Below, one piece after another: positions 19,317 through 27,162 of a stretch of 64,000 nt of DNA. How positions within the stretch are numbered: position 1 is the stretch's first letter; each line of letters begins with the position of its first letter. The stretch is from Bacteroidota bacterium. Lineage in GTDB: Bacteria > Bacteroidota > Bacteroidia > Chitinophagales > Chitinophagaceae. The stretch spans positions 8,267-72,266 of the forward strand of contig JAEZLJ010000164.1 in the NCBI GenBank assembly GCA_023415275.1. The letters run 5' to 3'. Below the pieces are notes generated by a model. That model did not search any database. It was given only the letters and a program-made list of their open reading frames with translations, and had not been told where the DNA came from. The translations under genes and the position numbers were made by a program.

Positions 19317-19904
19317 ATGGCAATACAGCTGGCATATTTGTTTTTACTATTTTCTGGGTTCATACCTCCTGGCCATACTGCCATCACCCGGTGGGTCATT
19401 GTCAATGGCTGCTCGTTGAAAGTGGATGGCAGCACCAATGTCAATTCATTCAGTTGCGCCATCTCCAATTACAACAAACCTGATACTATTTGGGTGAACA
19501 GGAATGTAAGCCCTGTTCAGCTCAATGGCAACATTCAACTTGATGTTCAACACTTTGATTGCCATAATGGGATCATGACCGCCGACCTGAGAAAAACCTT
19601 AAAAGCAAAAGAATTTCCAAAGCTGGTCATAAGGTTCTTAAACATTTCCAGGTATCCTGATGGTGACATCAAACAGGGGCTCACCAAAGGAAGCGTATTT
19701 ATAGAGCTGGCAGGCGTGTCGCACCGTTTTGATGTGGATTATAAAGTAGTATCGGCCGACAACAACTATATCAATCTTGTGGGCACAAGAGTGGTCAACT
19801 TCTCAGATTTCAACCTGACGCCTCCGCGTAAACTGGGAGGCATGATCCGTACCAAAAATGAATTGAATGTAGAATTCAACCTGCGGCTGAAAGTGCTGAA
19901 TTAA
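19317..19904 (+). CDS. YceI family exported protein
   Basis: A 195-aa protein with an N-terminal signal segment (IQLAYLFLLFSGFIPPGHT). The body matches YceI/lipocalin-like beta barrels: LKVDGSTNVNSFSCAI, MTADLRKTLKAKEFPKLVIRF (the conserved N/K-F-P segment) and a C-terminal strand set. The family binds polyisoprenoid lipids in the periplasm; the ligand here is unknown. It stands alone downstream of a 214-bp gap shared with the divergent kinase gene and ends 7 bp before a convergent membrane protein. Confidence 0.8.
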   Translation: MAIQLAYLFLLFSGFIPPGHTAITRWVIVNGCSLKVDGSTNVNSFSCAISNYNKPDTIWVNRNVSPVQLNGNIQLDVQHFDCHNGIMTADLRKTLKAKEFPKLVIRFLNISRYPDGDIKQGLTKGSVFIELAGVSHRFDVDYKVVSADNNYINLVGTRVVNFSDFNLTPPRKLGGMIRTKNELNVEFNLRLKVLN

Positions 19905-19911
19905 GTAGGCT

Positions 19912-20319
19912 TCAGGGATTGATCTTTGCAAATAAAATACCGGCTACCACTGCCTGGAACAGGCCATAAAAATACCAGCTTAATACCATCACCAATGTAA
20001 TATCCAGCGAGCTGAATGTGATCCACATCACAGGGAGTAAGGCCACCAGCGAATACACTAAGCCAAATTCCAGGCCCCTCAGGATAAATGACCCATGAAA
20101 CAGTCCTTTGAACCTTTCCCAGAACCAGGCAAGCGCAAAGCTGATGATAAAGGCATGCATATAAAACAAGAGGTCACGGCTGCCATCCGACTCAAACAAT
20201 GGATTGTTATACATGACAAACAGCTCAGGGATGTACCTGATAGTTAAGTATAAGCCTCCATAGCTTACAATAAACAATACAACTCCTACAATAAGCCCTG
20301 ATTTCAATACCCTTTTCAT
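19912..20319 (-). CDS. Hypothetical four-helix membrane protein
   Basis: A 135-aa protein with about four hydrophobic helices: SGLIVGVVLFIVSYGGLYL, LLFYMHAFIISFALAWF, FGLVYSLVALLPVMWITF and DITLVMVLSWYFYGLFQAVV. No catalytic motif is visible. The arrangement resembles small uncharacterised inner-membrane proteins of Bacteroidota. It is convergent with the YceI gene. Function unknown. Confidence 0.65.
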   Translation of the reverse strand: MKRVLKSGLIVGVVLFIVSYGGLYLTIRYIPELFVMYNNPLFESDGSRDLLFYMHAFIISFALAWFWERFKGLFHGSFILRGLEFGLVYSLVALLPVMWITFSSLDITLVMVLSWYFYGLFQAVVAGILFAKINP

Positions 20320-20482
20320 ACGTGATGGTGCTTAAAGATACCATCCTTCTTTTAGAACTTCAACCGTTACTACCAGTTAGGCCATTCAAAAAATGTGGGC
20401 ATAGCATCATGAATGGTTATAAGCAAGTATCCTACCATTTGTAAGTTCCCTATCCAAATGAACAAGAAGTGGATCAAAAGGT

Positions 20483-22813
20483 TCAATAAACCAGGGGTTT
20501 TGATTCATTAATGGATACATTGGGTTGCAACACTTTATTTACTGTTTGCGTGACCAACTCCCTGGCTATTGTGAAATCAGCGGTTTGCCTGATATCCTCC
20601 GAAGAAGCACCAATTTTAAGTGTGTACCTTCCTGCATCTGTGATCCATGCCGAACGGGCTGTTTGAAATGAGGCCAGGTCGTTGGCAAGTATGGTAAAAT
20701 AAATGACCTGTGATTGACCTGGTTGCAGCAACTTTGTTTTAGCAAATCCTTTTAACTCCAATGAAGGCTTATCCAACTTTCCTTTTGGGGCAGATATATA
20801 TAATTGCACCACTTCTTTACCGGCCACAGGCCCATTGTTGGTAACTGTAACGGAAGCTGTCAGCTTGCCGTTAAATTGTGGCTGGCTTAATTTCAAGCCG
20901 CTGTAATTAAAACTGGTATAACTAAGACCATAACCAAATGCATACGCTGGCTGAACGCCAAAACTGCTATAATACCGATATCCCACATAGATGCCTTCAT
21001 CATAAGTCACTTCAGCAGGTATCTGTTTCATGCCCATCATGCCCGCTTCTGCTTTTTCAGGAAACTCTTTACCCGGAAAGCTTTTAGAAGATGCTACATC
21101 CGAATACTTCTCCGGGAAGCTGGTAGCCAGGCGTCCTGATGGATTTACCTTACCCCCTAATACATCGGCCACTGCGTTACCAGCTTCCAGGCCAGGCTGC
21201 CAGGAGAGCAATACAGCATCCACCTTATCCTGCCAGCTGCTTACTTCTATTACACCACCACTGTTGATAATCACCACTACTTTTTTTCCCTTTGCATGGA
21301 ACGCATTGGAAACCGCATCGATAAGGGCCAGTTCTGAGGTCTTGAGATTAAAATCATTTTCTACTTTCCGGTCGCTGCCCTCCCCGGCATTTCTCCCAAT
21401 GGTGATCAGGGCCATTGTCGACGCATTGGCTTTTCTTTCCAGTAGTTGCTGGTCGATATTGAATTCAGGAATACGGGGTGTGGGGTTCATGAACTCCTCG
21501 AAAAAAGTTTTCTTTGGCTGCTTTGCCTTCTCGGTAGTGACATAACCTGTATACAAAGCCGATAGTTCCGGATCAATAGTGAATCCGGCATTAGACAATC
21601 CATCTACCAGTGAAATGGTATAAGCTTCGTTGACATCACCACTACCCGTGCCGCCAGATACAAAATCATAGGATGTATTTCCAAACGCGGCAATAGACCC
21701 TCCAGAAGATGAAAGAGGCAATGCAGCATTATTTTTCAATAACACCATTCCATCTGCAGCAGCCCGCCTGGCCAGCAACGCATGTTCCTTAAGGTTAGGC
21801 TTGTTACTGAATGCATAAGCTTTTTTGGCCTGGCTATTCAGTATATAATCCACAATCCTGGCAGCTGATTCATTTAACACGCTTATATCAAGGGAGCCAT
21901 TGGCCAATGCTTCAGTGATGGCTTTCTTTTGATTGGGAGTGCCGGGCATTAAAAGATCATTGCCCGCTTTTAATTGTGCCACTGCATCTTTTCCTCCAAA
22001 CCAATCGGTCATCACCAAACCCCGAAAGCCCCATTCTTTCCGCAGAATGGTAGTCAGCAGGTCCCTGCTTTCTGAAGCATAGGTACCGTTAATGAGGTTA
22101 TACGAACTCATAACCGTCCAGGGTTGCGACTCTTTCACAGCGATCTCGAAAGGCTTCAGGTAGATCTCCCTCAAGGTCCTTTCGCTAACGATGGTGTTCA
22201 CAGAGTTTCTATGCGTTTCCTGGTTATTGGCCGCAAAATGTTTAATGGAGGTACCTACTCCATTGGATTCGATCCCGTTCACCATGGCAGCGGCCATTTT
22301 ACCCGTCACCAGCGGGTCCTCAGAATAGTATTCAAAATTCCGTCCACCCAAAGGATTGCGGTGAATATTCATGCCCGGCCCAAGCAATACATCCACACCA
22401 TATTCTTTTACTTCATTGCCCATGGCTTTACCTACCTGCTTCACCAGCTCCGTATCCCATGTACTGGCCAGTAAGGACGCTATGGGCCAGGCGGTAGCAT
22501 AATAGGTGTTCGGATCGTTTTTTCTACTGGGATCAATGCGCAGGCCCGCAGGACCATCAGCCACTACAGTATTGGGCAGTCCCAGACGGGGAATGGCATA
22601 GGTTTCGCCGGCCGCCCCTGGCACTTTATCACCGATCTGGCCCACACCTGTACCATTTTCCACTTTGCCAGGCAGGTTCATACCCATGCCCACCACCAGG
22701 TTTACTTTTTCTTCCTGTGTCATCTTACTTACAAGAGCTTTTGCTTTAGAAGACTGGCCGAACGCTGTGGAAAAGATCATGAGGCCAGTTGTGAGCAGGG
22801 AAACATATTTCAT
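20483..22813 (-). CDS. Glycoside hydrolase family 3 beta-glucosidase
   Basis: About 776 aa with a signal peptide (KYVSLLTTGLMIFSTAFG). The N-terminal barrel (about 25-340) includes VDVLLGPGMNIHRNPLGGRNFEY, KHFAANNQETHRN and FRGLVMTDWFGG, where the Asp is the family nucleophile. The second domain has the GRNAGEGSDRK acid/base region, and a C-terminal fibronectin-III-like domain follows. It hydrolyses terminal beta-glucosides in the periplasm. Start placed at ATG 22813; the longer frame begins at TTG inside a 16-bp operator palindrome. Likely controlled by the adjacent FNR-like regulator. Confidence 0.93.
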   Translation of the reverse strand: MKYVSLLTTGLMIFSTAFGQSSKAKALVSKMTQEEKVNLVVGMGMNLPGKVENGTGVGQIGDKVPGAAGETYAIPRLGLPNTVVADGPAGLRIDPSRKNDPNTYYATAWPIASLLASTWDTELVKQVGKAMGNEVKEYGVDVLLGPGMNIHRNPLGGRNFEYYSEDPLVTGKMAAAMVNGIESNGVGTSIKHFAANNQETHRNSVNTIVSERTLREIYLKPFEIAVKESQPWTVMSSYNLINGTYASESRDLLTTILRKEWGFRGLVMTDWFGGKDAVAQLKAGNDLLMPGTPNQKKAITEALANGSLDISVLNESAARIVDYILNSQAKKAYAFSNKPNLKEHALLARRAAADGMVLLKNNAALPLSSSGGSIAAFGNTSYDFVSGGTGSGDVNEAYTISLVDGLSNAGFTIDPELSALYTGYVTTEKAKQPKKTFFEEFMNPTPRIPEFNIDQQLLERKANASTMALITIGRNAGEGSDRKVENDFNLKTSELALIDAVSNAFHAKGKKVVVIINSGGVIEVSSWQDKVDAVLLSWQPGLEAGNAVADVLGGKVNPSGRLATSFPEKYSDVASSKSFPGKEFPEKAEAGMMGMKQIPAEVTYDEGIYVGYRYYSSFGVQPAYAFGYGLSYTSFNYSGLKLSQPQFNGKLTASVTVTNNGPVAGKEVVQLYISAPKGKLDKPSLELKGFAKTKLLQPGQSQVIYFTILANDLASFQTARSAWITDAGRYTLKIGASSEDIRQTADFTIARELVTQTVNKVLQPNVSINESKPLVY

Positions 22814-22859
22814 ATAGCTGATTGAGAACCTAAAGCTGGTACAAAAAGCAGCGCCTTCA

Positions 22860-22875
22860 TTTGACAATTGTCAAA
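22860..22875 (-). promoter_or_regulatory. FNR/FixK-type operator upstream of the GH3 gene
   Basis: TTTGACAATTGTCAAA is a perfect 16-bp palindrome containing TTGAC-N4-GTCAA, the classic FNR/FixK/Dnr half-site arrangement. Reading toward GH3, exactly 25 nt separate it from CAGCTTTA (TTTA at 22831-22834), a TAnnTTTG-like element. That spacing matches the three CRP-like boxes at 24.7-29.5 kb. It lies 47-62 bp upstream of the GH3 ATG. Confidence 0.6.
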
Positions 22876-22888
22876 AAAGGAGATCCCT

Positions 22889-23518
22889 TTATTTCTGTGC
22901 CCTGATGCGGCTGAGGGTTTCCAGGGTAATGCCCAGGAAAGAAGCGATATAGGAAAGCGGCACCTGCTGGATGATCTGCGGCGAATGTTGCAGCAGCTTT
23001 TGATAGCGTTGCTGCGCGGTCTCAAACTGGATGGACATCATGCGTTCCTGGGAAAGTATAAGAGAAGAAGTGACCATCCTGCGAAGCAGCCGTTCCACAT
23101 CATGGTACTGGTTCGCGAGCTTCATGAATTGGTCATGATGTATGCCATATACCATAGAAGGCTGCAGGGTTTGAATGACCAGGTGGCTGGGCGTACGGTT
23201 GAAGAAAGAAGTGATAGATAAAAAAAACTGGTCTTCAAGTGCTATCCATTCTGTCACCTCTTTATCATGCTTGATATAGTAGATCCTGGCTACACCTTTT
23301 TCTATGTAATAAATATAATCGCTGATTGTATGTTGGCGAAGCAAGACCTGGTCTTTAGGTACCTGCCACAGCTTCCAGGCAGCTAAAAAGTCTGAACGGC
23401 TTTCCGCTTCCAGCGGCGATATCCTTTCAATGGCTTGCGCTAACTTTTCCACAAAGGGAAGATAAGATAAATGACCTCTCGAAGATGTTCGTGGAAACAC
23501 ATTGTTGAACATATACAT
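22889..23518 (-). CDS. Crp/Fnr family transcriptional regulator with FNR-type recognition helix
   Basis: A 209-aa protein: a cyclic-nucleotide-binding-like beta roll (about 30-135; DYIYYIEKGVARIYYIK), a dimerisation helix, and a winged HTH whose recognition helix reads T198 L199 E200 T201 L202 S203 R204. E-x-x-S-R without an Arg before the Glu is the E. coli FNR arrangement that reads TTGA half-sites. No Fe-S cysteines are seen. It ends 14 bp before the TTGAC/GTCAA operator of the GH3 gene, its likely target. An ATGAAC/GTTCAT inverted pair at 23553-23571 upstream could be autoregulatory. Confidence 0.88.
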   Translation of the reverse strand: MYMFNNVFPRTSSRGHLSYLPFVEKLAQAIERISPLEAESRSDFLAAWKLWQVPKDQVLLRQHTISDYIYYIEKGVARIYYIKHDKEVTEWIALEDQFFLSITSFFNRTPSHLVIQTLQPSMVYGIHHDQFMKLANQYHDVERLLRRMVTSSLILSQERMMSIQFETAQQRYQKLLQHSPQIIQQVPLSYIASFLGITLETLSRIRAQK

Positions 23519-23672
23519 AGTAAACAGGTCTTACCCATTCTTTGCAACATCAATGAACATGCATGGTTCATGTATTACATCAAAATGGTAGAAATATTGA
23601 ACAACGGTTTACTTCCTCAAACTTCCTTGTTCACTTCTAATGGAGTTCAATCGGAATGTAAAACTTTACTGA

Positions 23673-24590
23673 TCATTGCCTCATTGCTTCTTTACCAACT
23701 GCAGGAGTTTCTACCAGCATGGCATATGGCTTTGGACGGATGCCATGACTAAAACGATTGGCATAAGCTTTTGTAAACTCAGCTCCGAAATAAAGGATCA
23801 GCGAAGAATAATACACCCATACCAGCAGCACTACCAGGGACCCTGCTGCTCCATAAGTGCTGCCGAAATCGGAAGTGCTGATATAAAAAGAGATCAGGAA
23901 CCTGCCGATCATAAATAATATGGCAGTAGCAATGGCGCCAGGCCAGGCCTCGCGCCAGGAGATATCTGCCGAAGGAAGGATCTTAAAGATCACGGCAAAA
24001 AGAAAGGCTGCCACAAATAAGGTAAATGCCTGGCTCACCACATACATCACCCAGACGCCAACGCCGGGTACCAGGTCGGCCAGCTTTTGGCCCAGGCCCT
24101 CAATAATAGCCGAGGCAGCTAATGAAACCAGCAATAAAAACCCCAGGCCTGCTATAACGCCAAAAGACAGCAGGCGGCTGAGCAGCATGGTATGCAGGCC
24201 CCTGCCTGGCTTCATTTTAAGGTGCCAGATGGTATTGATGGAATCCTGTATCTCTGTAAATACTGAAGTAGCTCCAATGAGCAGGGTAACAAAGCCTATA
24301 ATAGCTGCAATTCCACCCCCGCTTTGAGAGGCGCTTTTAATTAGCTTCTGCACCTGCTCTGCTGCATCGGCACCCACAAGTTGATGTATCTGCCCATATA
24401 ATGACCCTTCCACGGCCTCCTTGCCCAGTATAAGACCAGCCAGGAAAATGACCACCAGCAGCATAGGTCCTAATGAAAATATGGTAAAGTAAGCCAGCGC
24501 ACCTCCCAGCTTAGGCAGCTTGTCTTCCGTAAAACCCTGGTATGCATCCTTGAGTAATAACCCAATGCCTTTAAATGAAAATGCTTTCAT
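23673..24590 (-). CDS. YihY/virulence factor BrkB family membrane protein
   Basis: About 305 aa with six hydrophobic helices. LPKLGGALAYFTIFSLGPMLLVVIF is the family's first-helix signature (A-x-x-x-F-S-x-x-P), and the C-terminal YGAAGSLVVLLVWVYYSSLILYFGAEF is the most conserved block. Once called ribonuclease BN, the family is now regarded as inner-membrane proteins of unknown activity. ATG 24590 (MKAFSFKGIG) is preferred; the longer frame starts at TTG. It is divergent from the MFS gene across a 208-bp gap. Confidence 0.9.
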   Translation of the reverse strand: MKAFSFKGIGLLLKDAYQGFTEDKLPKLGGALAYFTIFSLGPMLLVVIFLAGLILGKEAVEGSLYGQIHQLVGADAAEQVQKLIKSASQSGGGIAAIIGFVTLLIGATSVFTEIQDSINTIWHLKMKPGRGLHTMLLSRLLSFGVIAGLGFLLLVSLAASAIIEGLGQKLADLVPGVGVWVMYVVSQAFTLFVAAFLFAVIFKILPSADISWREAWPGAIATAILFMIGRFLISFYISTSDFGSTYGAAGSLVVLLVWVYYSSLILYFGAEFTKAYANRFSHGIRPKPYAMLVETPAVGKEAMRQ

Positions 24591-24731
24591 TGTAAGATTT
24601 AAGGTACAGGCATCAATTACCATGCACAATGTCGCATCCTTTTTATTTTAAGAACCAACAATATCCTCGCCCAGTTTTCAACATCCTCCGCCGGGTGAAT
24701 GATGTCTACTCTCTCCATGGCCGCGTTTCCA

Positions 24732-24776
24732 TGTGATATCTGTCACAGGTACCACCATCGGGATTGTAGAAATTTG
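24732..24776 (+). promoter_or_regulatory. CRP-like box and -7 element of the MFS transporter promoter
   Basis: TGTGATATCTGTCACA (24732-24747) is a near-perfect CRP-type site (TGTGA-N6-TCACA). TTTG at 24773-24776, within GAAATTTG, follows after exactly 25 nt and resembles the Bacteroidota TAnnTTTG element. The ATG of the transporter at 24799 is 22 nt further. The reverse orientation has no TTTG at that spacing, so it points only to the transporter. Confidence 0.65.
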
Positions 24777-24798
24777 GACTATAAAGAATCGCTATCAT

Positions 24799-26028
24799 AT
24801 GCAGGGATTAAAAGAAAACCGTGGACAGTTTTATTTATTGGTGTTGATCAATGCCTTTGTAGGAAGTATGGTAGGATTGGAAAGAGCTGTCCTGCCAGGG
24901 CTCGCCCAAAGCTTTCATCTAAATGGCTACATGGCCATGCTGTCTTTCCTCGTTGCCTTTGGTAGCAGCAAGGCCATCTTCAATTTACTGACTGGCAAAC
25001 TGACCAACCTGTTAACCAGTAAGAAAGTATTATTGCTCGGCTGGATAGCGGCCCTTCCTGTGCCTTATCTTTTAATGTATGCTCCTAATTGGAACTGGAT
25101 CATAGTGGCCAATATCTTCCTCGGCATCAACCAGGGACTTGCCTGGTCTTCTACCGTGATCATGAAGATTGACCTGGTAGGTGAAAAGAACCGTGGCTTT
25201 GCCATGGGCATCAATGAATTTGCCGGCTATCTTTCAGTGGGCTTAGCCGCTTACCTGGCCAGTGCCATTGCTGCAGCAAAAGGTGTGGCTTTCTTCCCTT
25301 TCCTCCCTGGAATATTATTTTCCATGGCAGGCCTGTTGCTAACCATTTTCCTGGTAAAGGACACCTTGCCACATGTGCAATATGAAGCGGGGATCAGTAA
25401 GCTTCCGTTATTAAAAAATCTTTGGCGTGAAACTTCTTTCCACCACCATAATATTGGCAGCGTAACCATCAACGGCTTTGTCAACAACCTGAATGATGGT
25501 GTGATCTGGGGCTTGTTGCCGGTGTTGCTGTTACAGCAACATTTTTCACTTTCACAAACAGGCCTGGTGGCAGGTGTCTATCCCGCTGTATGGGGACTTG
25601 CCCAGGTAGTTACGGGTAAGCTGGGCGACCGCTTCTGTAAAAAGCAACTGATAGTCTCCGGTATGCTGATCCAGGCCATTGGCCTCGTACTGCTTACCTT
25701 TCCATTGAATTTTTTTATGGCCATCCTGGCTATGGTGCTACTGGGTGGCGGCACCGCACTGGTGTATCCCAACTTCCTGACCGTGGTTGCAGAAAATACA
25801 CACCCTTATCAACGGGCCCAAAGCCTAAGCCAGTTCAGGTTCTGGCGAGACAGCGGCTACGTGGTTGGAGCGTTGATAGCAGGCATACTGGCAGATGCCA
25901 TAGGTGTTACACACACGCTGCTCTTCATAGCCATGGTGACAGCAGGTGCAGGTTTGCTGGCTCAACTAAGAATGTGCTGCACAGCCAGGCTCTTATGGAA
26001 AAGCAAGGTCTGTACAGAGCTCTACTAA
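24799..26028 (+). CDS. MFS transporter
   Basis: About 409 aa with twelve hydrophobic segments. LVLINAFVGSMVGLERAVLP is TM1, and GINQGLAWSSTVIMKIDLVG with GFAMGINEFAGYLSVGLAAYL carry the inter-repeat signatures. KLGDRFCKKQLIVSG is the loop motif A-like G-x-x-x-D-R. The substrate cannot be read from sequence. ATG 24799 is chosen because the upstream GTG frame begins inside the CRP-like box. The last 20 residues (MCCTARLLWKSKV...) are atypically Cys-rich. Its promoter shares the box and spacing of the cstB-like and tauE promoters, linking it to persulfide/sulfite stress. Confidence 0.88.
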   Translation: MQGLKENRGQFYLLVLINAFVGSMVGLERAVLPGLAQSFHLNGYMAMLSFLVAFGSSKAIFNLLTGKLTNLLTSKKVLLLGWIAALPVPYLLMYAPNWNWIIVANIFLGINQGLAWSSTVIMKIDLVGEKNRGFAMGINEFAGYLSVGLAAYLASAIAAAKGVAFFPFLPGILFSMAGLLLTIFLVKDTLPHVQYEAGISKLPLLKNLWRETSFHHHNIGSVTINGFVNNLNDGVIWGLLPVLLLQQHFSLSQTGLVAGVYPAVWGLAQVVTGKLGDRFCKKQLIVSGMLIQAIGLVLLTFPLNFFMAILAMVLLGGGTALVYPNFLTVVAENTHPYQRAQSLSQFRFWRDSGYVVGALIAGILADAIGVTHTLLFIAMVTAGAGLLAQLRMCCTARLLWKSKVCTELY

Positions 26029-26126
26029 AAGTGAAGTGGAAAGCCGGTAGAAAAAAATTGTGCAGCCTATAGTTCAAACACAGTGAAGAAGGGATACAAT
26101 TTCAATGCTGTTGCCTGTTACTTAGG

Positions 26127-26720
26127 TTACAATAATGCTTTTAGCTGCGCAATAAATTCACTGTTGTCATAATTGGCAAAGCCTTCATGTTTAAAAACCA
26201 CCTTGCCTGTTTTATCAAGCACCACTGTAGTGGGTAAGGTGCCGGAATAGATGCCCGAAGGGGCATTGCCCGCACGGGTAAACAAAGGCATTACAAATCC
26301 CTTTTTTTGCAAAAACTCTTTTGCCTTTTCAGGATCTTCATCTTCATTGATAAAAAGAAAAACAAACCGCTCATCTCCACGTAACTGCTTGTACATGGCA
26401 TTCATACCTGGCATCTCCGCCACGCAGGGCGGGCACCAGGTAGCCCAAAAATTAATGAATACAACCTTGCCTTCCAGTTCGGCGGTGGAGCTGGCCACAC
26501 CATTCACATCACGAAACACAAAATGCTGAGCAGGCGCCTGGTTTTGATTCACCACTGCTTCTTTTTTCATTCCCGCTTTAAACAGTCCCACGTTCATGAA
26601 CTGCCTTAACAGCCATGCTTTAGCTGCAGGATTAAAAACCAGGAGCAAAAGCAATCCAATGAATAGATAATTGCCTACTTTTTTTACAATAGGTTTATTG
26701 AACTTTTGCATGAATGACAT
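26127..26720 (-). CDS. TlpA-like membrane-anchored thioredoxin
   Basis: A 197-aa protein. An N-terminal helix (YLFIGLLLLLVFNPAAKAW) anchors a periplasmic thioredoxin domain, residues about 60-197. The redox site is WATWCPPCVAEMPGM (WCPPC) and the cis-Pro loop is YSGTLPTTVVLDKTG. It probably reduces disulfides or delivers thiol-reducing power in the periplasm. It is the last gene of the same-strand run with the rhodanese and CstB-like genes, which suggests a part in sulfur/thiol homeostasis. Confidence 0.9.
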   Translation of the reverse strand: MSFMQKFNKPIVKKVGNYLFIGLLLLLVFNPAAKAWLLRQFMNVGLFKAGMKKEAVVNQNQAPAQHFVFRDVNGVASSTAELEGKVVFINFWATWCPPCVAEMPGMNAMYKQLRGDERFVFLFINEDEDPEKAKEFLQKKGFVMPLFTRAGNAPSGIYSGTLPTTVVLDKTGKVVFKHEGFANYDNSEFIAQLKALL

Positions 26721-26782
26721 ATTGGTATTGAATGGCCAGGGGAAAATATAACCCTGGTGCTTATAATAAAATGCAAACTTTC

Positions 26783-27088
26783 CTAGCCTGTTTGTAAGGC
26801 ATTCCAGGCACCACCATTATACACTTCAATCCCTGCAGATTTTAAAATAGTTTTGGCCATAGCGCTTCGGCTACCGCTACGGCATACCGTTACCACTGGC
26901 TTATTCCATTGGCGGATGATGTCGGCTTTCAATTTGATCTCATTCAAAGGAATATTCTTAGACCCGGCAATATGGCCTTGCTGGTATTCAGCCTTTGTAC
27001 GCACATCCAGTATTACGGCACCCTGCTGCAGCGCTTCGGAAAGACCTGCATTACCAGTTGAAAACAGGCGTTTGATAAATGAAAACAT
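26783..27088 (-). CDS. Single-domain rhodanese
   Basis: About 101 aa, one rhodanese domain. GAVILDVRTKAEYQQGHIAG is the first motif and VTVCRSGSRSAMAKTIL holds the active-site Cys in a C-R-S-G-S-R loop typical of sulfurtransferases. The start MFSFIKRLFS at 27088 matches the usual N-terminus of this Bacteroidota family; an upstream ATG at 27118 would add ten hydrophobic residues. It moves sulfane sulfur to thiol acceptors. It follows the CstB-like gene, separated by a 74-bp gap that contains a hairpin. Confidence 0.88.
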   Translation of the reverse strand: MFSFIKRLFSTGNAGLSEALQQGAVILDVRTKAEYQQGHIAGSKNIPLNEIKLKADIIRQWNKPVVTVCRSGSRSAMAKTILKSAGIEVYNGGAWNALQTG

Positions 27089-27122
27089 CAGTAATAATTT
27101 TTTAAGTATAAGAACCATGCAA

Positions 27123-27154
27123 GGGCAGGTTACACGTCATTTTCTTACCTGCCC
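27123..27154 (-). promoter_or_regulatory. Inverted repeat between the CstB-like and rhodanese genes
   Basis: GGGCAGGT (27123-27130) and ACCTGCCC (27147-27154) form an 8-bp GC-rich stem with a 16-nt loop. It sits 9 bp past the stop of the CstB-like gene. No T-run follows on the minus strand, so it may be an mRNA-stabilising or partial attenuator structure, or an operator. Confidence 0.35.
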
Positions 27155-27162
27155 ATGAACCA

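Noticed and set aside
20017..20032. TGTGATCCACATCACA, a perfect CRP-type site
   Set aside because: It lies inside the coding sequence of the membrane protein at 19912-20319 and far from any start; treated as chance.
25960..26028. Possible frameshift at the MFS C-terminus
   Set aside because: The tail is atypical but the LRM residues before it align normally and no convincing alternative frame restores a family end.
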